From: Blasia pusilla
Taxonomy: Eukaryota; Marchantiophyta; Marchantiopsida; Blasiales
DNA: 64,000 nt
Reading direction: 5' to 3'
Assembly (NCBI GenBank): GCA_050084515.1
Contig: CM114274.1
Location: 30,256,001-30,320,000, forward strand
Under the pieces are notes generated by a model that worked only from the letters and a program-made list of their open reading frames with translations, was not told the origin of the DNA and searched no databases. Made by a program: the position numbers and the translations under genes. Shown one piece after another: positions 12,701 through 26,073 of this stretch. Positions within the stretch are counted from its first letter, which is position 1. The number at the start of each line of letters is the position of its first letter.

Positions 12701-13714
12701 AGATCACCTTTGATAGAATTGATGAGGTGAAGGTGTGAAGCCCAAGACTAGCCTTGACTTGCTTCCGAAAGAAAAGAGGTCGGATATTTTGCACAGAGGT
12801 GCATTGAAGAGTACGGAAATATTTTCAAATCTCACACCCTCATATTTATGACCAAAAACTAGAGGGAAAAAGGAGGAATGGGAATTCGAAGCTTCGCGGG
12901 AGTATCAAAATGGGGAGCTGAGGAGCAATCCGTTTATGAGTTGGGAAAAACCCCGCTTGGACAATTCCAAGTGCCCAAGAATCCCCGGATAGGGGGATCT
13001 TTGACACTCCCTAATAGCATGATGAAGAGGATGGATAGTCGCAAACCAAATCATTTAGAAGAGAAGAGTACATCTCCTCCTTCCTTAAGTTTGCAAATTT
13101 AAAGTGCTAGGAGGAATTCTATTCCTACTCTAAGCCAAGCTAAACTTGGTACAAAACTACTAATTCCACAAAATTATTGTGGAATTAGAAATGGGTTATG
13201 ATTCAAGAGGGGCTTATAGCAAATAGCCTTTTATTGTTGGTCTTCAAACCTCCCCAATGAGCTGCCCTCCACTCCACCATAGAATGGTGTTAATACATTC
13301 GTTAATCTCTTATTAGATTTTGACTATCCGAGGATATAGATGCGAGATTTTTTCCGACTCCTTAAAAGATAAGAAAATGTAAAATAGAAACGGGAAAAAA
13401 AGAGAGAGAAAACAACCCGAGGGAGAACCTGTCGGTGTGAATCAGGGAGACAGGGCCGGGTGAGAAGAGGCACGGGTGGCCAGAAGGCTTACCCTGAGGC
13501 CCAACCCTAATTTGCAGGAGTCGCACAGGGGACAGAGCTAGACGCGATGGCAGGCAATTTTGGTTTGATCACAGGGGATTGAAGAGAAACTCAAGCGCGT
13601 GATCGATTCGAGGGAGTGGTCAAATGGTCGATTGCAGGCCCCAGCGCTCGAATTGTGTGTGCTCTTGAGCTTGCCCCGTGGTCTGGAGAGCTTCCTGTGG
13701 AGTCTTTTTACGGG
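9771..13714. other. AT-rich intergenic region upstream of NOP9
   Basis: Mostly AT-rich with no convincing coding frame. A diverged copy of the short Helitron-like repeat found at 29379, 32041 and 39904 can be traced at about 11215-11325 through its TTATTGGCTAA core. A 74-codon frame at 12878-13102 is Pro/Ser-rich and unrecognised. Composition rises in GC from about 13430, probably the NOP9 promoter and 5' leader. Confidence 0.4.
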
Positions 13715-16700
13715 ATGGGGCTCAGCAGGAAAAGAGCGGAGGGTGGAAATAGTGGCTCGATGAAGAAGAAGCAGAAGAATTTTGGTCGTAGTGGAAACGG
13801 AGGGAGAGGGCGCAGCGCGCCTAGTGAGGAAGAGGAGTCTTACGCGAACGAGTATCGGCCGCGGAATTCGTATGAAGGACAAGGGGCGGATGGTGAGGGT
13901 CAGGGTTTAGGGAGGAAGCGCTTGGATCCGGAGACCAAGAGCTACTTTCTGGAAATTGCAGCCCTCGTGAGAAGCGGCGGGGAAGGGAATGGGGAGGAGG
14001 AGGAGGGCTCGGATGAGCTGGAAAACATTTGCGCCAATGCCTTGGAGGAGACCAACGGGAAGGAATTGCAGCTGGCCTGCGATCCAGCTTGCGGACGTGT
14101 GCTGGAAACCTTACTGCTGTCGTGTGATGTACGGCACAACGTCGAGTTCCTCTTGCGTTGCAGCCTAATTGCCGTCAGCATGGCAGTTGATCCCTCTGGT
14201 TCTCATATTATGGAGACGGCATTGAAGTCCGTGGCGAGAGCTTTGCTCGATGAGAGTTCCCGCCATGCTGACTGGTATTCATCTCTCGAAGCTGCCCTCA
14301 CGACAATTTGCGAGGTACAGCAAATGTGGTCTAACGCGCAGTGCCTTTCTGATCATTGTCGACACTTGACATTTACACAGCTGTCCATCTTGTTGATGTA
14401 TACGAAAATGACTACATTCCAAGCTCATCGATACTTTCACTAATTTAACCTGTATTTTAGCGTGTTCATAATAATGGAGAATAACCAAAACAACATTCTA
14501 AGTCCGCTTGGCCTCATTGGACAGTAGTTTCACTAGGAATTGGACTGACATCTTCCCCGATAATAAGTTGGACTCCACGGTATTGAGTCATTAGCCATTT
14601 GCATTAGTGCCCCGAGAATTGTGAGTTGCCACTCTCGAACGATTTGGAGAGTTTATTGTACGTCTGCAGGTGTACGGTTTAAAGTTCATTCCGAGCCACG
14701 TTGGCACATAGTCAGTGAGTTTAGAGAATTGAAGCAGATTTGCCCATTTTTGAATTGGGTAAGATTCTTTCTCCCTTTGGAGGCATGGAGATCTACGTGA
14801 AGAATGGAAAGTGTACAATTAGGAAATCACAGATCATCTCTTGGACAGGACGACCCGATCAGTTGGTGGGGTTTTGGGTGAATGAATTAGAGTTATCCAC
14901 AGCATCAATTATCTAACATTTCTACATGGGTTTCACCTGGCAGGGATTTGGATCGCAGGCAGTGGATGTCATGTGCAATACCTATGGTTCACACGTTTTT
15001 CGGTGCGTTCTATCTCTGCTCAGTGGGGAGTCTGCTGACATTCTGTCGCAAGCAAGGACTGGTACTAAGCCCACAAGAAGTCTTGCGAACAAGCTTGGAG
15101 GTTTTAAGTCCAGGGAAGCAATGCGACCCAAAGGGATCACATTTCCAAAATTGCTGAAAGTTTTAGTGGGCAAGATTTTGGAAACTTCCAAGGAGAACAT
15201 GGCACAGATGCGAACGGATGTGTCTGCTGGCCCAGTCCTGCAGGTACACATGGGATGTCTGGATCTTGATGCCCGTGAGGCTAAAATAACTTCTACCACT
15301 TTCCTTGTTGTCATAGACATATTCCTGGGGAATAATTTTCTTCCATATTTAGAAACGGGTCGTGGTTTGGGCATTCCTCAAGTACTGCAGAATGTCACAA
15401 GAAAGGGTGGTTAATGGGGCTTCCTTGTGATTTCTATGTCATTTGTTAACCAAACAGTGACAGTGTGCACTGATTGTATGCCACCGTCTGTTCAAGTTAA
15501 CTAAAAATTAGCTCTAACAAGAAAAAATGCATCAAACAGAAGTTACAAGAAAGTATGATGTTTGTGACTTCTGTTTTGTCTGTTTTTCATACGTTTTCGA
15601 TCCAACGTGAGAAGCCCCAGTTGGTGCACATAGTCTCTGTGAAGTTCTTGGAGTACTCTGGTCAATCTTCAGCTGTGTATGTCTTAGAACAAGGTCCCTT
15701 TGGTAATCATTGTTGGATTAGAGTGAGTTTTCCCATCAACGGTCATGACCGGTTGTGGGAGGGAATATTGCACATCATCTTTTGCCTCTGTGGTGTTGGC
15801 TTGCTCAGTAGTCACATAGTCAACCTTTTGTTTAGATTTGAGTTCTGTCATAGTGAGTGTTGTAGTATGCATTTCTAAACTTCTCTTGGGTGACAGGCAC
15901 TGTTGAAAGCACTCCAAGGCGATCAGGAGGCTATTAGTCAAGCAATTGCAATGATGTTGGATTGTGAGGTGGAAAGCCATCCTAAAGAGGGTTTTGTGCT
16001 AGAACATGCACCTATTGAGGACATTATCATAGCTATGGAAGATCGCAGCAGCAGTCACCTTATGGAGGTATGTCATTGTTGCAGGGAATCATTTCTCACT
16101 ATCCCGGATGAGTTGTAGATTTTGACATCTGAAAGGTACAGGTCCTGGAAACATGCTTCCAAGACTGTTTTTCTACTAAAGAAGATCAACACGTTGCTGG
16201 ACCATGTTGGTGAGAGCAGGGTTGCTGTACTCGAGAAGGCTGTGACATTAAGATGAGGTGGTATCACTTGCCTTGTGAACCCATCGCGGGTGTAAATAGG
16301 TGTAAATTGCAACTGATTCTCAATTGTTTGTTTTTCAGCCCAGATTGATCTTCATTTCTTTTGACAGGTTATCATACAAAGTGCCCCCAACCCCTTATAC
16401 GTGGAGATTCTCCAGAGACTTTTCCGGAAACGGCTGCTGCATTTATCTGTTCATCCTTCTGCAAATTTTGTTGTACAAGTTCTTATCTCTTGTGCTAGAC
16501 ACGAGGGGCAGGTATGGTATTGTAGCCAATTCTTTTTAATGCTTGCACTCTCGTGACAAAAATAGTGCTTTTACCAGCTACAGAGGTCAATTGGAATGCT
16601 TAAAATTGGATAATTTCTGCAATGTAATAGTTCTGTGTGCAGGCCTGCGAAAATTGAGTAGGTGTCATGCTAAGCAGCACATAAGAGAGCTGTTTCTACA

Positions 16701-19355
16701 AATGCAAAATACATGACAGAAACAATGTGCCCATGTAATTCATAGATCAACAGTGAGAATGTGTTAGTTCTGCTGGAAAAAGGATGAATCCTTGTTGGCT
16801 GTGCAAAACATGTCAGAATCATCATCTAAATGTGTGTTCTGGAAAATTGCAAAATTGACATACTGCAAAGTATAGTTGCTGTCAGGCAATCTATTCTTTG
16901 TGTCAGTTAACAAAGAAGAAGCACATTGAACTATGCAAGTCAGTCATAGCTTACAGATATGTTGTCATGCAGATAAATCTAATCTTTGAGGAGCTGGAAG
17001 AGAATTTTGCTGATCTCGTGTTCCAGAAGCGCTCTGGTGTGATAGCTGCTCTGCTTGCTGCTTGTGGTCGTTTTCATACAAGGCAACGAGAGGTATGGAG
17101 TCAGTCCTCTGTGGATGATTAATGGTGGGTTTTTAGTTTCAGCTGCTAGTATCTCAATAACCTCTAGACCTGGGCAAAATTGGGCCAGTAGGGAGTATGA
17201 ACCAACACAACTGCGTTCAATCTTGGTGTGTATGTTGATATTGTGGAACTGCTTTGTGGCATATGTTGTAATTTCAATCTTTTAATCAGCCAATTTGTGA
17301 TCTTCATATGTAGTTGGGCCAAAACCACTCATTGTGAATAATGGAAGATTTTGGGAAGTTTGAGCCAGTAATGTCTTGATTATCTTCCTCTAACCAAAGT
17401 CATGGCACTGCCCAATAGGCATGTCGAGCTCTTGCAGCTGCAATAAATTCCAATCGAGCATCCCCAGTTGAACTTGTGCCCCGTCTGCTGCATCTGGAGA
17501 GTGCCAAAGAGGATGGAACATTTCCGGCAGACTTGGAGACTCTATCTGACACTAGAATGTCAGTCATTGGCTCTGTAATTCTGCAAACAATACTGAGTTT
17601 CCCCAAGGTATGATTCATTAATTTACCAAGGGTATTGGAGTCTCTATGTCAGTTGAGGATAATCCATCAGCTATGCAAGGCTTCATGGACAAGTTTGGTG
17701 ATACCAGAATACCCTAATGCTTGCTGTTTTGTAACATATGGTGATATTAATATGTTTCCTGGAGTTCATTTTGCTCTTGGTCTTGAGGCACAGGGTTTTA
17801 TTGTTGTCATTGAATGTGGTCTGTGGCATAATGGGTAGAGTTGTGCAGGAGTGCAGTCAGCAATTCTGTTCGAGCATTGCAGCCATGGATGTTGTGAACT
17901 TACTCCATGCCGTTAGAGATCCCAGTGGGAGTCGTGTCCTGGAAGCGTTTCTCGAGTCATCTGCTGCTCCTGCAAAACACAAGCATCGGATCATTTCCAA
18001 GTAGGTGGCTTTAGAGAAACCCTTCCATGTAAGTCTTCTTATGTAGGCATGAGAAGCAACAGTTGCAAGAGTATTTCAAACTGGGGATGTATCCTGCTTA
18101 TTTTTCCAGTTTCCTATCTGTTTTATGAGTTGATGTCTCTGGAAACTTTTTTTTCCAGGTTTGAGGGCCGTTTTGCAGAGTTGGCGCTTCACCCTATCAG
18201 CTGTTTTACAGTTGAGAAGTGCTTTTCAGCAGCCGACATCAAACTGAAGGAGAAAATTGCTGCCGAGCTAGTGCCAGTGCAGGCAGATCTTATAAAGAGT
18301 CGACATGGAGCACATATATCAAGGCGATGTGACATAATTGGGTGAGTTCTTTAGCCTGAGCATCAATTTGCAGAACATGGCCTGTTTGGTTGGTGAGGTG
18401 TGCTCCTCGAGTGCCATAACCCCTATCTACTATCCTTGATATGAGGTCCTGTCATGAAGAGAATGACGAACGTCTTTGCAAAGATTGCATTGCACATGAA
18501 CTTAGGAGGCCATGGTTTTGCTGAATCTACCTTAAGTCATATGCTTTGTACACACACTGTGTGACTGTGTTGTGGTAGGTACCATACCAAAGTGCTCTGG
18601 CATGCTTAGCTGTTTGTGACATGTCTATAAGCCTATAACTTAATGGCGTTCTTATGATATATGGTATGTTAAGTTCGACAGCCTTGTCCTGATAGTGGAT
18701 ATTTGTTGGTAAAAGGTATACAAAGAAGCCAGAGCAATGGAGGACAAAGGAGAGTACGAAGCAAAGCACCCATAAAGCTTTCAGGGAATTGTTCAGCCCA
18801 TCCCTGGATCAGGCCAAAGAAAATGAGGATTCCAAGGTCGATGCCAGTAATGATATGGAGGCTGTACCCAAGCTCTCACAAAATTTTGAATCATCAGGTG
18901 GGATCAATTCAAAGAAGCCAAAATTACTTCAGGAGAATCTTCATTTGGAAGGGGCTATGGCAGAACTCGGTTTTAGTTTGGTGGGTCAAAAGGCACTTGC
19001 AAGTGCAAATGTCAAGAAGGGCTTAAAGTCACATGAAGCCATTGTTCCTTTGGATACCCTGGAAAGCCCAAGAGACGATATTACAGATGCGGGTAATGGA
19101 TCTGAGGTTGTTAAAACTGGCAAGAAGGCCAGGAAACAATCAGGAGTGGATGACATCGATCGCCTTTTTGATACCAAACGAAAAAGAGATTCAAAGAAGC
19201 GGAAGCATTCCACTGAAGAAAAAGGCGACAAATCAGTTCAGAGTAACTCTATTACGGTTCAGGAAGGCAAGTCGGTAGATCCCTCACTTAAAACTGTTAT
19301 GGGTGCCCTTGAAGCTATCAGCAAGAAGCACAAAAAGGAGAAAAAGAAAAAGTAA
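13715..19355 (+). CDS. NOP9: Pumilio-repeat nucleolar protein, NOP9/APUM23 type
   Basis: NOP9 proteins are nucleolar Puf-repeat RNA-binding proteins needed for early pre-rRNA cleavage and 18S rRNA maturation; the plant form is APUM23. Nine exons keep phase throughout: 13715-14314, 14944-15243, 15897-16067, 16368-16511, 16973-17092, 17419-17607, 17849-18000, 18159-18341 and 18716-19355. They give 2499 nt and 832 aa, with all introns GT-AG. A basic and Gly-rich N-terminus (about 1-70) leads into Puf repeats, shown by NTYGSHVFRCVL in exon 2, DRSSSHLMEV in exon 3, HPSANFVVQVLIS in exon 4, DPSGSRVLEAFLES in exon 7 and SCFTVEKCFSAADI in exon 8. The tail ends in a Lys-rich nucleolar-type sequence. 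The start at 13715 is preferred over an in-frame upstream codon at 13616 because MGLSRKR resembles the family start. The gene looks intact. Confidence 0.93.
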
Positions 19356-20570
19356 TATTTCAGCGAGCACTTCAGGTGACTAAAGTGGAGATTTGCAAGA
19401 AAGCAACGGTAGTCTGCCGAGGTAGGATGGCATGGTTTCGCTTACTGGGTGTACGTATGAGCTGTACAAACTTCAGAATTCCCGTCGTATCACCCCCTTG
19501 TGGTATTGCCCATTTTTGGATCACCTCATCGGAGTGGATCTCCCATTGTATCAAAATTATGTACTGGAAAGATTGCACGTGTAATGACCACGAGCCGTCC
19601 TCGATTGCGAAGCCTTGTTATCTGAAGAAATCTCCTCGGTTTGCAGAATACTCTGCTGTGTCTCTCACCTTTGCTGGTCTCCGTTGCTGCTATCAGATGT
19701 GGTGGCAGCTATCCTCTGAAGCGCCAATTCATCTTCTGTTCTGCCACTGGCTGCTAGCAATTGCAACGCTGCTCTATTAACAACTATCGTTCCCACCCTC
19801 CACATCCTCTCCCTTATCGACTCTGGAGTTGGTGAGTGGCATGCTTCCACAACAGTTCGTAACATGTCCACTCGTCTGGTTACATTTGCTTGAAATGTGA
19901 AGCCCAGTGCGTTGTCCTTTCTACGCACTTATCCTTATTCATGCCATGAATGCCGGAGGCCTCCATTATTCCTACGTCGTTCGGTTTTACAAGGTGGGAT
20001 CCAAATTTAGGAGGTCCCGGTAGAGGTTTCTTTACCTGCCACCTTGCTATTTTTAATCACGCCATGCTGACTTCGGCACTGCATGTGCTGGAGGGTCGTT
20101 CGTGAAGCTTGCGGTTGTTTGTAATATCGCCGCGCACAGGCTGACCTTGAAAGCATCTGGAAATCGAAGTCCCCGACTTGTACTTGAAACTGAGTGCCGT
20201 GAGGCGGAAATTCTTTCGGTTTGTGCTGATGGGTTGAGGGAGATGTTGTCCTTAGCGAAATGGGGAGTAGGACTGCGCAGTAAAGTGGATTCCATGTGTG
20301 GGAATTACTGTAGACCTTGATTTTGAAGTAAGTGCAGAGACCTTCAAGGCCGATCTGTCGCGATTGTGCCTGTGGGAGAAATGGGTTCCGCGATGTGCTG
20401 TTGCGGTGTGTGTGGCAGTTCCAAAATAGTATTCGGAACCTTCCGTTGTCCTGGTAGTGGCGGATTTCTGCAGTGGGGGATTCTTCTACGCCCGCCTCTC
20501 TTTTTGTTGTATGCGCACATGTACCGCATTGTTGCGCTCTCCACCGCGACGCATGGCAAGTCGTTAGGAC

Positions 20571-20619
20571 TTGAATCTTCCTGTGACACTCCTGAATGGA
20601 GTGTCACAGGAAGATTCAA
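20571..20619. repeat. perfect 22-bp inverted repeat with 5-nt loop
   Basis: The left arm is 20571-20592, the loop TGAAT is 20593-20597 and the right arm is 20598-20619. All 22 positions pair. The core of the left arm is CCTGTGACACTCC. Transcribed, it would form a very stable hairpin. It is not followed by a T run on either strand. It may be a foldback transposon remnant or a small-RNA hairpin; neither is shown by the sequence. Confidence 0.85.
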
Positions 20620-22274
20620 TGAATGGATGTCCAGGTTGTGGCAGCGATTGGATTCCTTGAAAGACTCTTTCGCAGCAGCCTGAGCCACTATTCGCCCTTT
20701 CGGATGCGAAGATGGATGGAAATTTTGGATCCGTAACAGTCAGCAGATGCAATTTGTTTGCCATGTCCTTGCCGTCCGATTGTCCTGCGCAATACTACGA
20801 GGATGCGGACGCATGTACAGGTCGAGTTTGTGACTCTACATAACAATCCTTCACCATCTGCCGGGCAATCTCATCATCCTCCGTGACAATTCGGAGGATG
20901 TGGGTAATGTGCTTGTCTTCCCTGTGGAACCCTCCGCAGCGAGGAGTCTAGCCTACCATTGTTGCAGTCTGCGAGTCTTGCCCGTATCCCTCACGCATGG
21001 ATTCTAACGAATCCTCCCCGCCATCTCTTCATGCAATCTGCTCATTCTACAGGTCGTGTGAGCCTTGAAGGATGTGACATGCATGTTCAGGTGTGCAGGT
21101 CCACAGGCAGTCTGGTCCACGTTCTTTGGAGTCCCACACCTTCTTGTGCGACTCTTTGCAGGGGAGGGATAAATTTCTCAATGCTTGTAGGTGTGTCGGG
21201 AACATGGTCCACCGCAGTGCCTGCACCGGTATCAGTTTTTTGTCCACACTGGAGACCTTGACGATCTACCTCTATGTGAGGCTCTGCAGAAGGATCGGCG
21301 AGGCTCTGCGGAATGATCGCTGCGATCCATACGAAATCTGACACTCCGCTGTCTGGTGCGTATGGCGGAAAATCACTCTCTGGAGCCCCAACGCCCCCCC
21401 CCCTCTCGCTCCCAACCGCTGACTCTGTGAGCTGAATCTGCCATCAATTTTTCAATCCCTAGTGTCAGGTGGAAACGTACACCGAGCCGCAGGCACGGTT
21501 GTATCTCATGCCCCAGAGAAACCTGGCTGTCTGTGGAACGATTGGCGAGCCTTCGACCGGTGCCCACTTCCTTCTGAACAGCACACATAGTTCTTTGTGT
21601 GCATAGATAGCCTCTAGGGCCTCAGTGTGCATCCAGGCTAGATACGCATACGTCTTCACTCGAGTTCGTACAGTCGAGAACTGTAGCCTGTCAATCTGGA
21701 CCCTCGAGGAAGAAATACGAGGTCTCAAGAAAGAGGGAAATATGGGAGTGAGTGAGGGAAGGAAGGGAGGGAGGGGCCACTGGTGTCAGCAAATGTGGAC
21801 GAAGCTTCTTCGTCTACGGAACCTCGGCGACCCCTGCCCCAGAGAGGCAGGGGTCCACGTAATAAGAAAGCCATACGTCGACTGCAGCGAAGCCCTAATA
21901 AGCACCTCCTACAGAGAGGCGCAATCGTAGGGGCAGGCAGTCATAGCGCTGAGGTTTCGGCATATCGGGAAGCTAAAAAAGTCTGCAGAGAAAGAGCTCC
22001 AGAAGTCTGGAAATCGTTCAACACTTTATTACTACGTCCTGTTAGCGCCATGCCTATGCTGCTAACATACGAGATCATCTTCGGAAGGTGGCAAGATATT
22101 CGATAATTCCACCGCGTCAACAGTAGTGCGGCAGTTGTCGTCCACCGGTTGCCCAACCTCTACATGTGTCCGCATCCCTGCAGCGCAGCTCGAATCTGCC
22201 CACATTTCGTGCACCGTGCATGTCAAATCCCGGCAGACCTAGGCCCCTACCCAGATCTAGATAGACAGACGGAT

Positions 22275-22303
22275 GTATATATATATTATATATATATATA
22301 TAC
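22275..22303. repeat. (TA)n microsatellite
   Basis: An almost uninterrupted alternating TA run of about 29 bp. It breaks up the minus-strand frame that spans it, arguing against coding here. Confidence 0.9.
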
Positions 22304-22779
22304 AAAAAGACGATCGGAACAAACGAAGCAACTGGGCGAACCACTGTCACTCCGGAAATCTTACCAGGAATCGCCCTCGCTTCTCCCATTGGCTGACCCC
22401 GGTCTGGAATCTGCTCCTCCACTCGCCATGGCGTCGAAAAGCGCTCAGAAGCTTTCGGACGCACTGTTAGATCGACGTCCCGAGAGAAAGCGCTCAACGG
22501 ACTTTCCCTGCCCTGCCCTTGAACGCACAGCCTTCCAGAGGCCGAGGAACTAGAAAGAATAATTCCCTGATACCAACGCCCCTCACCACTATTTACCCAC
22601 CGGGGTTCTCCGAAACCGCCGATTTCCACTTCGCCGCCCCCTTCGATTCTCAAGCGCCTCAAGCATCGGAATTTGCACTTACAGTTTGTTACTCCCATTT
22701 ACTTGGAGATTATCTTCTATTGGGGTTTGCGTCATTCTCTTGGGGGCCCGTCGAGGATTTCGGGGAACTATGAGGAGGT

Positions 22780-24060
22780 TTCTTTCACGTAAGGCAGGTC
22801 TTCGGGTCAAAAGGTCTCTCTCTACACTCTCTCTAAGGAGCCGGTCCCATGCGGCCGGCTCATTGCACCGTGGTGGTCAGGGTCGGCGCGATCTTGCAAG
22901 GAGCCGGTTGGAAATAGTTGTAAAAGGGTCGCCGCTTTGCGCCCTGTATATTCCGGGCGCGAATTTTATCGAGGTCTTAGTAATGTCAACTGTGAGCTAC
23001 CTACATCCCCAACTAACATCCGCGACCCTGGGGCCGGGTCTTGACGACCTCGATCGCATGGGAGTGGGTCCTAAGGGATCGATTCCATGGCGCGGGGTCC
23101 TGGGGTCGCGCGCGACCTTATGACCCCACGTCCGGCTCAAGATCCGGCAGGTCCTGCCGGAACCTGCATCTTAGATGCCGGTTGCCGTCAGGTAACCGGC
23201 TTTAGGAAGCTTTCTGAAGCTTTTGGACGAAATGTTGGTTACGGAAATAGCAATCGAAATTCCCCACCTCAAAAATAAATCAGAGCGCACACACGAATTC
23301 AAAAAGGAAAATCAGAAAGGGCCTTCCCCTGCCCGACGTGCTCGGCCTTCTCCTGCCCGAATTCAAGAAACCCACACACTGAATGCAAACACACACAGTA
23401 AGAACAAACACACACAAAAAGATAGAAGAAGCAATCTTGGACATAAGAGTTGATGAGACGGCACACCAACGGAACAAGCCCCGACGGAAGAAACCTGGAG
23501 AACCGGTTTCTTTTCAAATAACCACCGACCGAGACAAGCTGCACTGGGCACGAAGACGTCGCAGGTTTCTTGCACCCAAAATTTTTGGTCCCAAGAAACC
23601 CCACGACCCCGCGGAAAACCTAGGACGCCGATGATAGATTCCCGACCCTGACCGTTTCAAAGAAATGTAAGCCGTAGTAGAATATGGTCGATCTGAGGTA
23701 ACTACCTGGGTCGTAGATATGAGTTCTTCCATGGAATCGACCCCTAAGGGCCTTATCCCATGGCTCCGATTTTTGGGGTCGCATGCGACCCTAAGAAACT
23801 AGCCTCCGGCTGAAATGGCCGGCTGGCCGGCGGTTCTCAGCCGGTTTCAGGCTGAACATTCGGCCTGAAAACGCCCCCCGCCACTCACTCTGCAGAGAGA
23901 AAAATCACGGGTCGCAGTTCTTGCGCCCAACATTTTTGGGCGCAAGAATTGTGGCCACCCGTAAAATTTCTGAGACTCCGGCTACAAGCAGACAAGTCTG
24001 GGGTCATAGGATGAAGTTGATCTAGTCTAAGGGCCGGCATCGTGAGCTACGTTGGCCCAT
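22780..24060. repeat. GC-rich palindromic repeat block
   Basis: Two diverged copies of a GC-rich unit, about 22975-23230 and 23690-23870. Each has a TCCATGG core, CCTAAGGG, and a self-complementary centre (GGTCGCGCGCGACC near 23105; GGTCGCATGCGACC near 23777) followed by a CCGGCTxxAxxxGCCGG-like arm. A further hairpin pair sits at about 23567-23600 (degenerate) and 23928-23958 (13-bp perfect arms TTCTTGCGCCCAA, loop CATTT). A third related piece begins near 24030. There is no coding capacity. It looks like an unclassified foldback or non-autonomous element. Confidence 0.5.
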
Positions 24061-24099
24061 AGGAGAAGGCCCTAAGGGATGTGTCTCGATGGATGGATG

Positions 24100-24970
24100 A
24101 ACGACTCTATGTGTTTTCTTCTTCGTTGGGAATGAGCTCGCATCCACATCAGCAAGAATTTCTCTGGATTGTGTCATTGTAGGTAGATGTGCTTCTCTCC
24201 CATAGCATAAGAGATATCGAGAAAATAAGGTCAAGAATGCATGCCGATTAAAAAATTATAATCCATGGCTAACCATGATAATTGAATGCGCGTGTCTTCA
24301 AAGGGTCGTCCGCAATCTTCGCCGTGTGCATAACTCTCTTGTTCAAGTCATCTACGTGAAGATGATCTCAAGAAGCCATATGATGATACATCAACATACG
24401 ATTACAAAAGGCCAAAAAATCACCTTATGAACTCAATACCTTGGTCATTCAACATTTTTGCTCGTGGATCAAAATAACTCAAGACTCGATCGAAAAGTCA
24501 TGAGCCCCTCTCTCACTCAGTTTTTAACATAATGCCACTAACTCAATCCCTTTGGAGAAGTGATCCAACGTAACCAACATGTGATGACTACGACATCCCG
24601 TCAATCATAAAGGCCCTACAAACTCCAAACTCCAACTGATGACACCTTAATCCCACCATTGGTAATGAATGCAAGAGTGGTGAGGGAGCATTGAATGATA
24701 CCAGCATTCTATAATAACTATGCATCTAAATACAAATTATTGAACGTCAATTTACATACCATGCTACCATATTTAATCTAAAGCAAGCTATATGTACCTT
24801 TGACTCAAATATGACATAGTTCCTCGTGGCATGTCTTATGATCTCTGCTAGTTGTGAAGGATGATGCACCATCCGCGTTTAACCACCCCTCCCGAACCCA
24901 TTAAAATGTCTCCTCTCCTACTTGAACTAGTTGTCAATGGCTCGTTGTAGGAATTAATCCTACACTCTAG
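24100..24970 (-). pseudogene. decayed Ty3/gypsy integrase fragment
   Basis: Read on the minus strand, this aligns in order with the integrase region of the large element at 45550-46600: the zinc-binding end near 24930, the segment around the TGGTAATGAATGCAAG box at 24660, the AGAAGTGATCCAACGTAACC box at 24550, and the loop near 24120-24240. Stops and indels occur throughout. It is an old copy of the same retroelement family. Confidence 0.6.
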
Positions 24971-25369
24971 CACCCACCATGCTTGCTTTGATGCTAGTGT
25001 GCATGTGGTGCAAAACTATTTCATCATTGTAGATGTCACGACTCATTTTCAACTCTTCACTAACCTCCTAAATTGAGGACTCACATCCAACCTCCATCAT
25101 AAAATGGAGGTTTTGTACTCACCTAACGCAATCAACAAACACAAGAAGGCATATGTTAACCCACATGGTAGAATCATCCTAACACTCTTACTATGGCACC
25201 GAGTTGTATTCTCGTTGTCGGCTTTTGCCACTAAGTTTTCCTTCTTTCTATGCCTTCAAGTTGTATTCTTGTTGTGTACTCTCTATTCTAGTATATTTGA
25301 TGTGACTATTGTTTAGGTTTGACCTGACTATTGCATTCCATTGTATATTCTCTATTCTAGTATATTTCA

Positions 25370-25860
25370 TGTGACGACGACAACCTTAAATGGGTTGTGG
25401 CCGTTACATCAAGTGTATTCTAATAGAGAGTATATACCTAGAGAGGGTAGACACTGACATCCGTAGGTCAAGGATGACCTACAAGGAAACTTACGTATTC
25501 ATATTACTCACAGTTCAGGACCCATTTGATGCTAACATGAGAAAAATTTTCATGTTGAGTAAGTTCCCTATTTTGGGCAGGCTTTACTTTCCATTTTGGA
25601 AATATCCCTTGAGCCGCTAATGAGGGCCAGAATGAGAGAGATGACCTATGTGCACAAGACACAAAGGAGAGAGTTTAGGAGACAGGGAAAGGTTATACCT
25701 CAAAGATAGAGAGAGCTTTGAGAGCTCTTTCTCTCTTTGTTGAACCTCATTCCATAAGATGGCATAACTATTTTCTTATTGTCTGAGAAATCTAAGTCTA
25801 TCACCATTTTGGTTTGACATGAGAAAGAGCTAGGGACCATTAGAGATCTAATTTCTGAAA
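25370..25860 (+). mobile_element. diverged B-type terminal repeat of the MTase-gypsy family
   Basis: Blocks shared with the 5' repeat of element 2 occur in the same order: GGATGACCTAC near 25473, TTCCCTATTTTGGGCAGG near 25565, TATACCTCAAAGA near 25696, the CTCTTTCTCTCTTTGTTGAACCTC block near 25720, TTTGACATGAGA near 25813, and the end near 25860. It then runs directly into an AAGAGAGAATGGTGAAAG leader like that of elements 1 and 2, with no A segment in between. Confidence 0.55.
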
Positions 25861-26073
25861 TTTACTAAGAGAGAATGGTGAAAGTTCTATGAGAGAGATT
25901 TGTTGAGAGAGGAGATCTATTATATGGGACCATTGGAGTGAGATCTTTGTAGTCTTGTTGTGGGTTAGGTAGGGTGGGGGTTTTCTTTCTCATGTAGTGG
26001 CTCCTAGGAGTGCCCTTGAGTCCCTTAGCATCCTGTTTGTACATATTTTGTAAGGATTTTTTGGGAAGAATCG

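Larger units (their letters stand above)
19356..22780. other. intergenic, GC about 50 percent, no assigned gene
   Basis: This stretch is GC-richer than the TE regions but carries only short frames on both strands. The best is a minus-strand frame at 19665-19928 (87 codons, with ESIRERMWRVGTIVVNRAA), which has protein-like composition but no recognised family and no ATG start. A large perfect inverted repeat lies at 20571-20619. An AT dinucleotide run lies at 22275-22303. I see no RNA gene. Confidence 0.3.

Noticed and set aside
22117-22698. 193-codon minus-strand open frame
   Set aside because: It runs through a TA dinucleotide repeat (giving an Ile/Tyr run), has no domain and overlaps open frames on the other strand. 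Compositional, not a gene.
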